DNA of 64,000 nt from Roseivivax halotolerans (GCF_900115815.1 NZ_FOXV01000002.1:1-64000), one strand, 5' to 3'; shown: positions 29,488 to 38,705, numbered from the stretch's first letter. Numbers and translations are program-made. The notes: generated from the letters alone by a model not told the origin.

Positions 29488-29964
29488 TCACCCCATCTCA
29501 CGCTCCGCGAGCATGATGGAGATCGCATCGGCCATCGGCCGGGTCTGGGACGCGGGCGTCACGCCCCCCACGGCCACCCGCCGCCCCAGCGACCAATAAA
29601 GACCGGGCCGCCAGCTTCGCGCTTGGCGGCCCGTCATCTTCAGAACGAAGCCGTTCGACGGCTTCATCGCGAACATTCCCCGGTCCACTGCCACAACGTC
29701 GTCGAGCCGTGCCAGCACACGGCCCGTGCTGTCTCTGAGCTCATGCCGCGTCAGCTCCAGCCGCAACGCCGTGGCCTTGTGCATCGCCTGCGCCATCCAG
29801 AGCGCGCCGAGCCCGATCACGACCAGAACGATCATCCAGCCCAGCGGCGGTGGCGAGGCTGCGGCAACGTAGAGCGAAAACGCGCCCACGATCGCGAGGC
29901 TCAGGATCCCGAACCAGCGGCGGCCCTGCGAGGCACGGATTTCGGCGAGGATTTCGTCGGACAT
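29488..29964 (-). CDS. Hypothetical membrane protein with PH-like tail
   Basis: A 158-aa protein with two adjacent hydrophobic segments (about 19-37 and 41-60: WFGILSLAIVGAFSLYVA, LGWMIVLVVIGLGALWMA) and a C-terminal soluble domain of about 95 residues rich in beta-strand-like alternation (LRLELTRHELRDSTGRVLARL, GFVLKMTGRQARSW). The layout recalls small two-helix membrane proteins with a bacterial PH-like domain, but that is an inference. It converges on the tad operon with only a 3-nt gap and is transcribed away from the dehalogenase gene. Confidence 0.72.
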   Translation of the reverse strand: MSDEILAEIRASQGRRWFGILSLAIVGAFSLYVAAASPPPLGWMIVLVVIGLGALWMAQAMHKATALRLELTRHELRDSTGRVLARLDDVVAVDRGMFAMKPSNGFVLKMTGRQARSWRPGLYWSLGRRVAVGGVTPASQTRPMADAISIMLAEREMG

Positions 29965-30087
29965 GGGGTGGCCTTCGATCTTGATCTCGTCCCGCCTTTA
30001 GGCGCTCGGCCCGGTGAAGGGAAGCCGGGGCCTTTCCCTTGCCCGCGCCCCATGCCACCTTCCCTTTCGAAACGGAGGCACACCCGC

Positions 30088-30771
30088 ATGGCCATCACCA
30101 CCTGCATCTTCGACGCCTATGGCACGCTCTTCGACGTCGCTGCCGCTGCCCGCACCGCCGCCGAAGAGCCTGGCCGCGACGCGCTCAAAGCCGTCTGGAC
30201 GGAGATCGCGGAGGATTGGCGGCTGAAGCAACTGCAATACACCTGGCTTCGGACCATCACCGGAGAGCACGTGCCCTTCTGGGACGTCACGAAGGACGGG
30301 CTCGACTGGGCGCTGGAGCGGCAAGGGCTGAGCGAGGATCTGGAGCTGCGCGAGCGCCTTCTCGCGCTCTACTGGGAGCTCGCGCCGTTCCCCGAAGTCC
30401 CGAAGATGCTGGCGCAGCTGAAGGCCGCCGGCAAGACCTGCGCGACCCTCTCGAACGGCAGCCCGGACATGCTGGAAGGTGCTGTCGACAGCGCCGGGAT
30501 CGAGGAATATCTCGACGCGGTTCTTTCGGTCGAAGAGGTGGGCATCTTCAAGCCGGCCCGCGCCGTCTACGACATGGTCGGCGCGCGGTTCGGCACGACG
30601 CCGGACGAGGTGCTGTTCGTGTCCTCCAATGGCTGGGATGCCGCCGGAGCGGCGGGATACGGGTTCCAGACGGTCTGGGTGAACCGCAAAGGCGAGCCCA
30701 CTGACCGCTTGCCCGGCCGTCCCCATCACAACCTGCCCGACCTTTCGGGCCTGCCGGAGCTTGTGTCCTGA
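30088..30771 (+). CDS. Haloacid dehalogenase type II (HAD superfamily)
   Basis: A 227-aa HAD hydrolase. The nucleophile is Asp9 in FDAYGTLFD, typical of L-2-haloacid dehalogenases. Motif II is CATLSNGSPDML (Ser/Asn), and the lysine of motif III lies in GIFKPARAVYDMV, followed by VLFVSSNGWDAAGA. Family members cleave halogen from 2-haloacids. The start ATG 30088 has GGAG upstream and begins MAITTCIFDAYG; the frame continues upstream without HAD sequence. The next gene overlaps the stop by 1 nt (TGATG), forming an operon of three genes. Confidence 0.9.
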   Translation: MAITTCIFDAYGTLFDVAAAARTAAEEPGRDALKAVWTEIAEDWRLKQLQYTWLRTITGEHVPFWDVTKDGLDWALERQGLSEDLELRERLLALYWELAPFPEVPKMLAQLKAAGKTCATLSNGSPDMLEGAVDSAGIEEYLDAVLSVEEVGIFKPARAVYDMVGARFGTTPDEVLFVSSNGWDAAGAAGYGFQTVWVNRKGEPTDRLPGRPHHNLPDLSGLPELVS

Positions 30772-31592
30772 TGCCCCGTTTCACCACCTCTGACGGTCTG
30801 TCGCTGCATTATACCGACGATGGCGCGGGCCTGCCGCTGCTGTGTCTTGCCGGGCTTACCCGCGACGGGCACGATTTCGACTACGTCGCTCCGCATCTCG
30901 AAGCCGTGCGGCTGATCCGGCTCGATTATCGCGGGCGCGGGCAATCCGATTGGGGCGATCCCGAGACCTACACGATCCCGGTCGAAGCGCGTGACGCGGT
31001 GGAGCTGCTGGATCATCTCGAGATCGACAAGACGGCGATCCTCGGCACGTCGCGCGGCGGGCTCATCGCGATGATGCTGGCTGCGACCGCGAAGGACCGC
31101 CTCTCGGCTGTCGCGCTCAACGATATCGGGCCGGAAATCGCGCCCGAGGGCCTCGAGGTCATCAAGGATTACCTCGGCCGCAACCCGGTCTGGAAGAGCT
31201 ACGAGGAAGCCGCCGACGTGATCGGTGCCCGGATGGCGGGATTCGACAACGTGCCGCCGGAACGCTGGGCGCAGGAGGTGCGGACGCTGTTCCGCGAAGG
31301 GCCGGACGGGCTCGTCATCCCCTACGATCCGAAACTGCGCGAGGCGGTTCTTGGCAGCGGCGCGCAGCCCGCGCCCGACCTCTGGCCGCTCTTCGAAGCG
31401 CTCTCGGGCCTGCCGCTTTGTACGATCCGGGGCGCGAACTCGAACCTCTTGTCGCCCGAGACCTTCGCCGAGATGCGCAAGCGCCGTCCCGACATGGTCG
31501 CGACCGAAGTGCCAGACCGGGGGCATATTCCCTTCCTCGACGAGCCGGAAGCGCTCGACGCGCTGTCGCGCTGGCTGAAGATGGTGCGCTGA
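30771..31592 (+). CDS. Alpha/beta hydrolase
   Basis: A 273-aa alpha/beta-hydrolase-fold enzyme. The nucleophile Ser94 lies in the elbow LGTSRGG, the acid is probably in the region after GLPLCTIRGANSNLLS, and the catalytic histidine is in PDRGHIPFLDEP near the C-terminus. The oxyanion-region motif is LCLAGLTRDG. The substrate is unknown. It overlaps the dehalogenase stop by 1 nt and the dehydratase start by 1 nt, so the three genes are tightly coupled and may serve one catabolic route. Confidence 0.9.
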   Translation: MPRFTTSDGLSLHYTDDGAGLPLLCLAGLTRDGHDFDYVAPHLEAVRLIRLDYRGRGQSDWGDPETYTIPVEARDAVELLDHLEIDKTAILGTSRGGLIAMMLAATAKDRLSAVALNDIGPEIAPEGLEVIKDYLGRNPVWKSYEEAADVIGARMAGFDNVPPERWAQEVRTLFREGPDGLVIPYDPKLREAVLGSGAQPAPDLWPLFEALSGLPLCTIRGANSNLLSPETFAEMRKRRPDMVATEVPDRGHIPFLDEPEALDALSRWLKMVR

Positions 31593-32572
31593 TGGACATC
31601 GATCGCATCCGGGCCGCGAAAGCCCGCCTCGACGGACATGCGCGCGTCACGCCGCTTCTGTCGTCGCCCTTCCTAGACGAGATCGCGGGACGGCGCGTCC
31701 TGGTCAAACCGGAGTGCCTGCAAGTCACCGGCAGCTTCAAGTTTCGCGGTGCGTGGTCGGCGCTTTCGGCGCTCGAGCCCGCCGCGCGCTCGAAGGGCGT
31801 GATCGCCTTCTCCTCGGGAAACCACGCGCAGGGCGTGGCTCATGCGGCGCGCCTCCACGAGGTGCCGTCCGTCATCGTGATGCCGGCGGATGCGCCGAAG
31901 CTGAAGATCGACAACACGCGCGCGCTTGGGGCCGAGGTGGTGCTATACGACCGCGCGACCGAAGACCGGGACGCCATCGGTGCAGAGCTTGCCGAGGAGC
32001 GCGGTCTGACTCTGGTCAAACCCTTCGACGAGCCGGAAGTGATCGCCGGACAAGGCGCCTGCGGGCTCGAAATCGCGGAGCAGGCGCGTGCGCTCGGCAT
32101 CGAGGAGGCAGACCTCCTTGTCTGCTGCGGTGGCGGCGGCTTCACGTCCGGCATCGCGCTGGCCTGCGAGGCCGATGCGCCGGGCCTCCGGGTGCGCCCG
32201 GTCGAGCCCGAGGGGTTCGACGATGTCACCCGCTCCCTTGAAGCCGGCACGCCGCAGCGCAACGCGGCTCTCTCCGGCGGCCTGTGCGATGCGATCGTGA
32301 CGCCTGAGCCCGGCAAGCTGACCTTCCCGATCATGCAGCGGCTCTGCGGGCCCGGCGTCGTGGTCAGCGAGGCGGAGGCGCTTGCCGCGATGCGCGAGGC
32401 GTTCCTGCGCCTGAAGCTCGTGGCGGAACCTGGCGGCGCGGTGGCGTTGGCCGCGGCGCTCTACCATTCAGACCAGATCGCGGGGGATGCAGTGATCGTT
32501 ACGATCTCCGGCGGCAATGTCGATCCGGAAATCTTCGCTCAAGCGCTCGCCGCGCGCTCGAGTGCCGGATAA
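31592..32572 (+). CDS. Threonine/serine dehydratase (PLP-dependent)
   Basis: A 326-aa fold-type II PLP enzyme related to threonine/serine dehydratases and serine racemases. The PLP lysine is Lys50 in VTGSFKFRGA, the asparagine loop is SSGNHAQGVA, and the phosphate-binding glycine loop is CGGGGFTSGIA. There is no C-terminal regulatory ACT domain, so it would be a catabolic rather than isoleucine-biosynthetic enzyme. ATG 31592 overlaps the hydrolase stop by 1 nt. Its 3' end overlaps the convergent MATE gene by 34 nt. Confidence 0.9.
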   Translation: MDIDRIRAAKARLDGHARVTPLLSSPFLDEIAGRRVLVKPECLQVTGSFKFRGAWSALSALEPAARSKGVIAFSSGNHAQGVAHAARLHEVPSVIVMPADAPKLKIDNTRALGAEVVLYDRATEDRDAIGAELAEERGLTLVKPFDEPEVIAGQGACGLEIAEQARALGIEEADLLVCCGGGGFTSGIALACEADAPGLRVRPVEPEGFDDVTRSLEAGTPQRNAALSGGLCDAIVTPEPGKLTFPIMQRLCGPGVVVSEAEALAAMREAFLRLKLVAEPGGAVALAAALYHSDQIAGDAVIVTISGGNVDPEIFAQALAARSSAG

Positions 32573-33876
32573 CGCCAGGCCATCGTCAGCCCGCGGAAAA
32601 CGAAGGACAGGATCAGCGCCGCCCAGAGCCCGTGGTTGCCGTAGGCCGGGATCAAAAGCGCCGCGACCACGAAATAGCCCGCCGCGGAAATGACCATCAG
32701 GTTCCGCATGTCCGCCGTCCGCGTCGCGCCGATATAGATGCCGTCGAGCATCCAGGCGGCGAGCCCGAGCACTGGCGCCGCAACCATCCACGGCAGGTAG
32801 CGACGGGCCTCGTCGACGACCTCGGGCGCATCGGCCATGATCTCGATGATCGCACTGCCGAAGAGCGCGAAGGCGAGCGCCAGAAGGACGGTCGAGACCA
32901 GCCCCCAGAAGGAAGCGATAAGGCTGCCGCGCCGCACGGTGGCGACGGCGCGCGCTCCGAAAGCCTGTCCGACGATGGCTTCCGCCGCGAAGGCAAACCC
33001 GTCGAGGGCATAGGCCGTGATATGCAGGAATTGCAAAAGCACCTGGTTGGCCGCGAGCGTGACATCGCCAAGGCCCGAGCCCATGAACATGAAGGAGGTG
33101 AAGATCGCCGTCAGCAGGGCGGAGCGGATCAGGATATCGCCGTTCACCCGCGCCATGTTCGCAAGTTTCATCCGGTCGAAGACCCGCGCCCAGTCGCGCC
33201 AATCGGGCACGCGGAACGCCGCGCGGCAGAGCCAGAGCCCGAGCGCCAGGCCCGCCCATTCGGCGATGAACGTGCCCCATGCCGCGCCTTCGACGCCGAA
33301 ACCGAGGCCCAGGACGAGCCAGATCGACAGCGCGGCATTGAGAAGGTTCATGCCCACTTGCAGAACGAGAACGGCGCGGGTGCGCTCCGCCGCGATCAGC
33401 CAGCCGACGATGCCGTAGATCGCAATCGCCGCCGGGGCGGACCAGACGCGGATTCCCATGTAGTCGCGCGCGAGGTCTTCGACTTCGGCGCTGGCGGGGG
33501 CAAGCTGGAACGCGCCCCAGAACAGAAGGCTCTGCGCGGCGATGAAGACCGTGCCCGCCGCAAGGCCGATCATCAGAACCCGCGTCAGGAGCGCGGCGAC
33601 CTCGGCACGGTTGCCCTGCCCCGCTGCCTGGGCGGCAAGTCCCGTCGTGCCCATCCGCAGAAAACCGAAGATCCAGTAGATCGATTGCAGGATGATCGCG
33701 CCGAGCCCCACGGCGCCGATGGGCGCGGCAGCTCCAAGCTGGCCGACGACGCCCGTGTCGACCGCGCCGAGGATCGGGATCGTGGCGTTCGACAGAACGA
33801 TCGGCAGCGCGATCTTCAGAACGCGCCCATGGGTGACATCCTCGGGACGGGTGAGTCCCTCGGCCGTCTCAGACAT
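32539..33876 (-). CDS. MATE family efflux transporter (DinF-like)
   Basis: A 445-aa membrane protein with about twelve hydrophobic segments, resembling the DinF branch of MATE exporters, which use ion gradients to expel organic cations. Features include the N-terminal IALPIVLSNATIPILGAVDTGVVG (helix 1-2) and VWSAPAAIAIYGIVGWLIAAERT. The second half repeats the pattern from about residue 235. Substrate unknown. Its start overlaps the end of the upstream thioesterase gene by 8 nt, so it is probably third in a thioesterase-thioesterase-exporter operon. Confidence 0.9.
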   Translation of the reverse strand: MSETAEGLTRPEDVTHGRVLKIALPIVLSNATIPILGAVDTGVVGQLGAAAPIGAVGLGAIILQSIYWIFGFLRMGTTGLAAQAAGQGNRAEVAALLTRVLMIGLAAGTVFIAAQSLLFWGAFQLAPASAEVEDLARDYMGIRVWSAPAAIAIYGIVGWLIAAERTRAVLVLQVGMNLLNAALSIWLVLGLGFGVEGAAWGTFIAEWAGLALGLWLCRAAFRVPDWRDWARVFDRMKLANMARVNGDILIRSALLTAIFTSFMFMGSGLGDVTLAANQVLLQFLHITAYALDGFAFAAEAIVGQAFGARAVATVRRGSLIASFWGLVSTVLLALAFALFGSAIIEIMADAPEVVDEARRYLPWMVAAPVLGLAAWMLDGIYIGATRTADMRNLMVISAAGYFVVAALLIPAYGNHGLWAALILSFVFRGLTMAWRYPALERAASA

Positions 33877-34384
33877 CGCCGCGCGGCATCAGGAAATGCG
33901 CCGTGCCCATCGCGAAGGGCCGGTCGCGGTTGTCCTGCCAGGCCTCGGCCATCACGCTGGCGTAACGGCGGCCCGAACGGGTGACGCGGGCGCGCGCATA
34001 GGCGTCGCGCGGCAGGCCCGAGCGCAGGTAATCGACCGTGAAATCGATGGTCTTCGGCAGCCGCGGCAGTTCTCCGGCCTCGAGCTCGTCGACGCGAATC
34101 TCTCCGGATTCGACGTCCTCCCAGAGCCATTGGTAGCTGAGCGTGATGATCGCGGTCATCTCCAGGAAGGCCGCCGTCACCCCCCCGTGGATCGCCGGCA
34201 GGAACGGGTTGCCGATCAGATCGTCCTTGAACGGCAGGATCGCGGTCAGTTCGTCCCCCCGCCGGTCGAAGACAATACCGAGCGTCTGGATATACGGAAC
34301 GCCCCCTGCCAGCGCATGAAGCGCGGCATCGCGGCGCTGCTTGACGACCTGCACGGGTTCGGGGCGGCGTCTGTCGGCCATCAT
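33869..34384 (-). CDS. PaaI-family hotdog thioesterase
   Basis: A 171-aa hotdog-fold protein related to PaaI thioesterases, which hydrolyse acyl-CoA or aryl-CoA thioesters. The conserved loop is PAIHGGVTAAFLEMTAI, followed by KTIDFTVDYLRSGLPRDAYARARVTRSGRRYASV. The aspartate found after HGG in many members is not in the usual spot, so activity is inferred. The ATG at 34384 overlaps the previous thioesterase's stop by 4 nt (ATGA). Two hotdog genes in tandem suggest a heteromer or separate substrate ranges. Confidence 0.86.
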   Translation of the reverse strand: MMADRRRPEPVQVVKQRRDAALHALAGGVPYIQTLGIVFDRRGDELTAILPFKDDLIGNPFLPAIHGGVTAAFLEMTAIITLSYQWLWEDVESGEIRVDELEAGELPRLPKTIDFTVDYLRSGLPRDAYARARVTRSGRRYASVMAEAWQDNRDRPFAMGTAHFLMPRGDV

Positions 34385-34803
34385 TTGCCCTCCACGGTGA
34401 AGGCGCCGGTCGCGGTGGCGACCGGGTTGTCGCTGTCCGCGTCGGTCGCGGTGGCGCGCACGAAGGCGACGTTGCGCGTGATATGGGTGCAGCGTGCCTC
34501 GGCGGTGATCGTATCGCCGGGCTTGGCCGCGCGCATGTAGTCGATCCTGAGATCGATCGTGGCGGTGCCGCCGGGCGCGGTCGGATGGCTCATCACCGCC
34601 GCTCCGCCGCAGGTATCCATCAGTGCTGAAACCGCCCCGCCATGAATGACGCCGGTTTTCGGATCGCCGACGATCCGCTCGCTATAGGGCATGGTAATGC
34701 GGGCATAGCCATCGCCGATCTCCTCGATCTGCATTCCGAGCATCTTGGAATGCGGAATTGCGGCGATGAATTCCCGTGCGATCCGCGCCTTGTCTGCTGC
34801 CAC
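34381..34803 (-). CDS. PaaI-family hotdog thioesterase
   Basis: A 140-aa hotdog-fold thioesterase with the PaaI signature VIHGGAVSALMDTCGGAAV (catalytic-type Asp after HGG) and GTATIDLRIDYMRAAKPGDTI. Members hydrolyse acyl-CoA esters and often serve as clean-up enzymes in CoA-ester catabolism. GTG 34803 is the most likely start. It is the first gene of the minus-strand operon and is divergent from a MerR regulator next to the beta-oxidation genes, which fits a CoA-thioester role. Confidence 0.88.
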   Translation of the reverse strand: MAADKARIAREFIAAIPHSKMLGMQIEEIGDGYARITMPYSERIVGDPKTGVIHGGAVSALMDTCGGAAVMSHPTAPGGTATIDLRIDYMRAAKPGDTITAEARCTHITRNVAFVRATATDADSDNPVATATGAFTVEGK

Positions 34804-34969
34804 CTCGAAACCCCTCTTTGACCGTCTTCGGTCCGTTCGGTTCGGGTTATCGACCCTTGGACCGGCGGGAACAAGCCCCGAGCCTGCCGGGTTGCTCCTC
34901 TTGCTGTGGCATCGTGATTGGCATTACGTGTCGGGGCACGGTGCGGCGGAGAAGCGTGAGGAGAGACGC

Positions 34970-35344
34970 ATGACAGACGAGACCCGCCTGAGCTTCAAGG
35001 AAATGTGCGCGAAGTTCGAGGTCACGCCGCGCACCCTGCGATATTACGAATATATCGAGCTTCTTCAGCCCGAACGGGAGGGCCGTTCGCGATTCTACGG
35101 GCCGAGGGAAATCGCGCGGATGACGCTGATCCTGCGGGGCCGCCGGTTCGGCTTCCAGCTCGAGGACATCCGCCAGTGGCTCCTGATCTATGAGAAGGAA
35201 GGCACCGAGGCGCAGATGCGGGCCTGGATCGAGATGGCCGACCGGCAGATGGAAGAGCTGGCCGAACAGCGCGCGCAGCTCGACGAGGCAATGGCCGAGC
35301 TTGGCGCCTTGCGGGACGAAACCGCGCGCTCGCTCAAGGGCTGA
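34970..35344 (+). CDS. MerR-family transcriptional regulator
   Basis: A 124-aa MerR-type regulator. The winged helix-turn-helix is LSFKEMCAKFEVTPRTLRYYEYIEL, with the wing RSRFYGPREIARM, and a C-terminal coiled coil (about 80-118) for dimerisation. Like the LiuR group, it lacks the cysteines of metal sensors. It is a paralogue of the next gene: RGRRFGFQLEDIRQWL aligns with [19 protein letters not shown] 34970 follows GGAGAG. It is likely involved in controlling the fatty-acid oxidation genes downstream, an inference from context. Confidence 0.9.
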   Translation: MTDETRLSFKEMCAKFEVTPRTLRYYEYIELLQPEREGRSRFYGPREIARMTLILRGRRFGFQLEDIRQWLLIYEKEGTEAQMRAWIEMADRQMEELAEQRAQLDEAMAELGALRDETARSLKG

Positions 35345-35406
35345 AACGCGCCAGCGCGATCACCGCCGCCGCCCCTGCGCGGATCTTTACCTTACGAAAA
35401 TTACGC

Positions 35407-35419
35407 TGACCCAGGGTCA
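35407..35419. promoter_or_regulatory. Perfect 13-nt palindrome between the MerR genes
   Basis: TGACCC-A-GGGTCA is a perfect palindrome, preceded by TTACG elements at 35391-35404. It lies 121-133 nt upstream of the second MerR start and may be a regulator site. Confidence 0.5.
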
Positions 35420-35434
35420 ATATTTTCTGATCTT

Positions 35435-35455
35435 ACGTCACCGGCAAAGTGACGT
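35435..35455. promoter_or_regulatory. ACGTCAC/GTGACGT inverted repeat between the MerR genes
   Basis: ACGTCAC and GTGACGT (7 bp each) flank a 7-nt spacer, and GTGACG extends the run. The half-site is close to the TTACGT-type half-sites of LiuR-like MerR regulators, so this is a probable operator. Confidence 0.55.
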
Positions 35456-35465
35456 GACGTTGAGA

Positions 35466-35479
35466 TTACGTAAACGTCA
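35466..35479. promoter_or_regulatory. LiuR-like operator TTACGTAAACGTCA
   Basis: TTACGT and ACGTCA form an imperfect palindrome (one mismatch) with an AA centre, matching the general shape of LiuR-type MerR operators as I recall them. It lies 61-74 nt upstream of the second MerR gene. Confidence 0.55.
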
Positions 35480-35539
35480 CCCTTCATTGTATGAGACCAC
35501 CGAAGCGCATTAATCCATCGCGATCGGACCACGGCTCAA

Positions 35540-35956
35540 ATGAAAGACATCATGACCGACGACCGCACAATGAGCATCCGCGAGATGTGTGACGCCTTTC
35601 ACGTCACTCCGCGAACGCTGCGCTTTTACGAATCGAAAGAACTTCTGTTTCCCCATCGGGAAGGCCAGAAACGTCTCTTCACCCGGCGCGATCGCGCCCG
35701 TCTGAAGCTGATCCTGCGCGGCAAGCGCTTCGGCTTCAGCCTCGAGGAAATCCGCCAGCTTCTGGACCTCTACGACATGGGCGACCAGCAGCGCACCCAG
35801 CTCGCGCGCACCTACGAAATCGCGCAGGAGCGGCTGGATGCGATGATCGCCCAGCGGGACGAGCTGAACGAGGCCATAGCGGATCTCGAAGAACAGATGC
35901 GTTGGGGCGAGAGGATCCTCGCCTCGATGGAGCACAACCACAAAGCCGCAGAGTAA
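35540..35956 (+). CDS. MerR-family transcriptional regulator
   Basis: A 138-aa MerR-type regulator with the helix-turn-helix [26 protein letters not shown], wing [13 protein letters not shown] and a long C-terminal coiled coil (about 85-130). It is a paralogue of the gene at 34970. It lies 26 nt upstream of the acyl-CoA dehydrogenase gene, so it is probably the first gene of the fatty-acid oxidation operon and controls it, by analogy with LiuR/PsrA-type control. ATG 35540 and ATG 35552 are both possible starts. Confidence 0.9.
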   Translation: MKDIMTDDRTMSIREMCDAFHVTPRTLRFYESKELLFPHREGQKRLFTRRDRARLKLILRGKRFGFSLEEIRQLLDLYDMGDQQRTQLARTYEIAQERLDAMIAQRDELNEAIADLEEQMRWGERILASMEHNHKAAE

Positions 35957-35982
35957 CAATCCGCACGATCTGGGAGGATTCC

Positions 35983-37761
35983 ATGCCCGTCTATCACGCC
36001 CCTACCAAGGACATGCTCTTCGTTCTGGACGAAGTGCTGAAGATTTCCGAAGCCGATATTCCGGGCTACGACGATCTCGACCGGGAAACCGTTCAGGCCA
36101 TTCTCGACGAGGCCGGCAAACTGTCCGAGAACGTCCTCGCGCCGCTGAACCCGGTGGGCGACAGCCAGGGCTGCACGCTCGAGAACGGCGTCGTTCGCAC
36201 GCCCGAGGGCTTCAAGGATGCCTATGAGCAGATGCGCGCCGGTGGCTGGATGGGCCTTGATGCCGATCCCGAATATGGCGGCCAGGGCATGCCTTACGTG
36301 CTGAACTGCGCTGTGGGCGAGATGTTCGTCTCCTCCAACATGGCGTTCAACATGTACCAGGGCCTGACGCATGGCGCCTACTCGGCGATCCACGCGCACG
36401 GCTCGGACGAGCAGAAGGCCACGTACCTTCCGAAGATGATCGACGGCGAATGGTCGGGCACAATGAACCTGACCGAGCCTCATTGCGGCACCGATCTCGG
36501 CCTCATCCGCACCAAGGCGGAACCGCAGGACGATGGCAGCTATGCGATCTCGGGCCAGAAGATCTGGATCTCCGCGGGCGAGCATGACCTCTCGGAGAAC
36601 ATCATCCACCTCGTTCTTGCCAAGATCCCCGGCGGCCCGGATGGCATCAAGGGCATCTCGCTCTTCATCGTGCCGAAGTTCCTGGTGAACGAGGATGGCA
36701 GCCTCGGCGAGCGCAACAGCCTTTCCTGCGGTGGCCTCGAAGAGAAGATGGGCATCCACGGAAACGCCACCTGCGTGATGAACTACGATGGCGCGAAGGG
36801 CTTCCTGATCGGCGAGATGCACAAGGGCATGCGCGCGATGTTCACCATGATGAACGAAGCGCGGCTCGGCGTCGGCCTTCAGGGCTACGCGCAAGGCGTT
36901 GTCGCCTACCAGAACGCGCTGGCCTTCGCGCAGGACCGTCTGCAGGGCCGTGACGTGACCGGCGTGAAGAACCCCGATGGTCCGGCAGATCCGATCATCG
37001 TGCACCCCGACGTGCGCCGGAACCTGATGCACCAGAAGAGCTTCGTCGAGGGCGCGCGCGCCTTCACCTTCTGGGGGGCGCAGATGATCGACCGGGCGCA
37101 TCGCAACGAGGATGCGGCGGCCGAGGGCATGATCTCGCTCCTGACGCCGGTCATCAAAGGCTTCCTGACCGACAAGGGCTTCGATACGACCGTTCTGGCG
37201 CAGCAGACGCTTGGCGGGTCGGGCTTCACCAAGGAATGGGGCCTCGAGCAGTTTGTCCGCGATGCCCGGATCACGATGATCTACGAAGGCACGAACGGCA
37301 TCCAGTCGCTCGACCTCGTGGGCCGCAAACTGGGCGTCGATGGCGGCAAGCACGTCATGGCCTTCTTCGACATGGTCAAGGACTTCATCAAGGAGAACAA
37401 AGGCCAGGACGAGGCGTTCGACCGCGACTTCCTCGAGCCGCTCAAGGCCGCTTCGAAGGATCTTCAGACCGCCGGCATGTACTTCATGCAGAACGGCATG
37501 AAGAACCCCAACAACGCGCTCTCGGGCAGTTACGACTTCATGCACCTCTTCGGGCATGTCTGCCTCGGCCTGATGTGGGCGAAGATGGGCCTTGCCGCGA
37601 AAGCCGCGATGGATGCGGGCGCGAGCGATGACTTCTATGCAACCAAGCTGGCGACGGGGCGCTACTACATGGCCCGCCAGCTTCCCGCGACGGGGATGCA
37701 CCTCAAGCGCATCGAAAGCGGCGCCGAGACGGTCATGGAACTGGACGCCGCGAACTTCTGA
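35983..37761 (+). CDS. Acyl-CoA dehydrogenase (FadE/DmdC-type, 592 aa)
   Basis: A 592-aa FAD enzyme that introduces the trans-2 double bond into acyl-CoA. Residues 1-160 are the N-terminal helices, with [17 protein letters not shown]. The substrate/FAD-contact block is [23 protein letters not shown], and [14 protein letters not shown] follows. The catalytic region has [19 protein letters not shown] (Glu near 445). The last 130 residues are the extra C-terminal domain of long acyl-CoA dehydrogenases. DmdC (methylmercaptopropionyl-CoA dehydrogenase) has similar length, so that role is possible; the thiolase and FadB neighbours favour beta-oxidation. GGAGG precedes ATG 35983. Confidence 0.92.
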   Translation: MPVYHAPTKDMLFVLDEVLKISEADIPGYDDLDRETVQAILDEAGKLSENVLAPLNPVGDSQGCTLENGVVRTPEGFKDAYEQMRAGGWMGLDADPEYGGQGMPYVLNCAVGEMFVSSNMAFNMYQGLTHGAYSAIHAHGSDEQKATYLPKMIDGEWSGTMNLTEPHCGTDLGLIRTKAEPQDDGSYAISGQKIWISAGEHDLSENIIHLVLAKIPGGPDGIKGISLFIVPKFLVNEDGSLGERNSLSCGGLEEKMGIHGNATCVMNYDGAKGFLIGEMHKGMRAMFTMMNEARLGVGLQGYAQGVVAYQNALAFAQDRLQGRDVTGVKNPDGPADPIIVHPDVRRNLMHQKSFVEGARAFTFWGAQMIDRAHRNEDAAAEGMISLLTPVIKGFLTDKGFDTTVLAQQTLGGSGFTKEWGLEQFVRDARITMIYEGTNGIQSLDLVGRKLGVDGGKHVMAFFDMVKDFIKENKGQDEAFDRDFLEPLKAASKDLQTAGMYFMQNGMKNPNNALSGSYDFMHLFGHVCLGLMWAKMGLAAKAAMDAGASDDFYATKLATGRYYMARQLPATGMHLKRIESGAETVMELDAANF

Positions 37762-37808
37762 GGTGACGGTGGGCGGGTGACCGCCCACCTCATCCGCCAG
37801 GAGGCCTC

Positions 37809-38021
37809 ATGCCGAAACGCTTTCGCCTGACCAGACGTTTTCCCGTCGCAATGACCGAAGACGGATATCGCAGGCTCAAACGCTTCGCGGCGGAGGCCGG
37901 CCTCGACGAGGGGGAGGCTCTGAGTTTCCTCTTCGAGAATTTCGACAGCGTCACGGATGACGAGGCGCTGCCCGCCCGGCTCAGGCTCTTCAATGCCGAG
38001 CTCGAGGCGCGGAAACGCTGA
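37809..38021 (+). CDS. Small conserved-looking hypothetical protein, 70 aa
   Basis: A 70-aa protein, basic at its N-terminus (MPKRFRLTRRFPVAMTEDGY) with a helical acidic middle (RFAAEAGLDEGEALSFLFENF) and a basic end. The pattern MTEDGYRRLKRFAAEAGLDEGEALSFL resembles a short ribbon-helix-helix-like DNA-binding peptide, but this is speculation. AGGAGG precedes the ATG. It sits between the acyl-CoA dehydrogenase and GST genes on the same strand with short gaps, so it is probably in the operon. Confidence 0.75.
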   Translation: MPKRFRLTRRFPVAMTEDGYRRLKRFAAEAGLDEGEALSFLFENFDSVTDDEALPARLRLFNAELEARKR

Positions 38022-38055
38022 ACGTCAAAGCGACCCTTTGGGAGGAGGGCAGAGA

Positions 38056-38691
38056 ATGATCCAGCTTCACTGCTTCGGCGAGAGCGGCAATGCCTACAAG
38101 GCCGCGCTGGCGCTCCAGCTCTCCGGCCTCGAATGGGAGCCCGTCTTCGTCGATTTCTTCGGCGGCGCGACCCGCAGCGAGGAGTACCGCCGCGATCTCA
38201 ATCCTATGGGCGAAGCGCCCGTGATGGTCGACGGCGAGGTCAAGCTTACGCAGTCCGGCGTCATCCAGATGTATGTCACCGAGAAGAGCGGGAAGTTCGG
38301 CGGCACGAGCCCCGAAGACGCGCGCGAAGTCATGCGCTGGGTGTTCTGGGACAATCACAAGCTGTCGTCCCAGGCAGGCATGACGCGGTTCCTCATGAAC
38401 TTCCTGCCCGAGGAAAAACGCCCCGCAGAGGTGATCGGCTTCATGCAGGGCCGCCTCAAATCCGCCTACCAGGTGCTCGATGCCCATCTTTCGGGCCGCG
38501 ACTGGATCGTCGGAGACGGCGTCACCAATGCCGATCTCTCCTGCTGCGGCTACCTCTATTACCCCGAACCTTTCGGTTTTGACCGCAAGGACTGGCCCAA
38601 TATCGATGCCTGGCTGACGCGCCTGTCGCAGCAACCCGGCTGGAAACACCCCTACGAGCTGATGCCCGGCAATCCTTCCGACCGGGCATGA
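38056..38691 (+). CDS. Glutathione S-transferase
   Basis: A 211-aa cytosolic GST. The N-terminal thioredoxin-like domain starts IQLHCFGESGNAYKAAL, where Ser10 could be the activating residue, with the glutathione-contacting cis-Pro block GEAPVMVDGEVKLTQSGVI. The C-terminal helical domain has VLDAHLSGRDWIVGDGVTNADLSCCGYLYYPE, the usual GST N-capping segment. ATG 38056 is preceded by GGAGGAGG. Within the beta-oxidation operon it may detoxify reactive acyl intermediates; that role is an inference. Confidence 0.9.
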   Translation: MIQLHCFGESGNAYKAALALQLSGLEWEPVFVDFFGGATRSEEYRRDLNPMGEAPVMVDGEVKLTQSGVIQMYVTEKSGKFGGTSPEDAREVMRWVFWDNHKLSSQAGMTRFLMNFLPEEKRPAEVIGFMQGRLKSAYQVLDAHLSGRDWIVGDGVTNADLSCCGYLYYPEPFGFDRKDWPNIDAWLTRLSQQPGWKHPYELMPGNPSDRA

Positions 38692-38705
38692 AAGGAGATC
38701 ACAGG

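Noticed and set aside
29604-29633. Perfect 10-bp hairpin considered as a terminator of the tad operon
   Set aside because: It lies inside the minus-strand membrane-protein gene, 120 nt past the operon end, without a U-tract.
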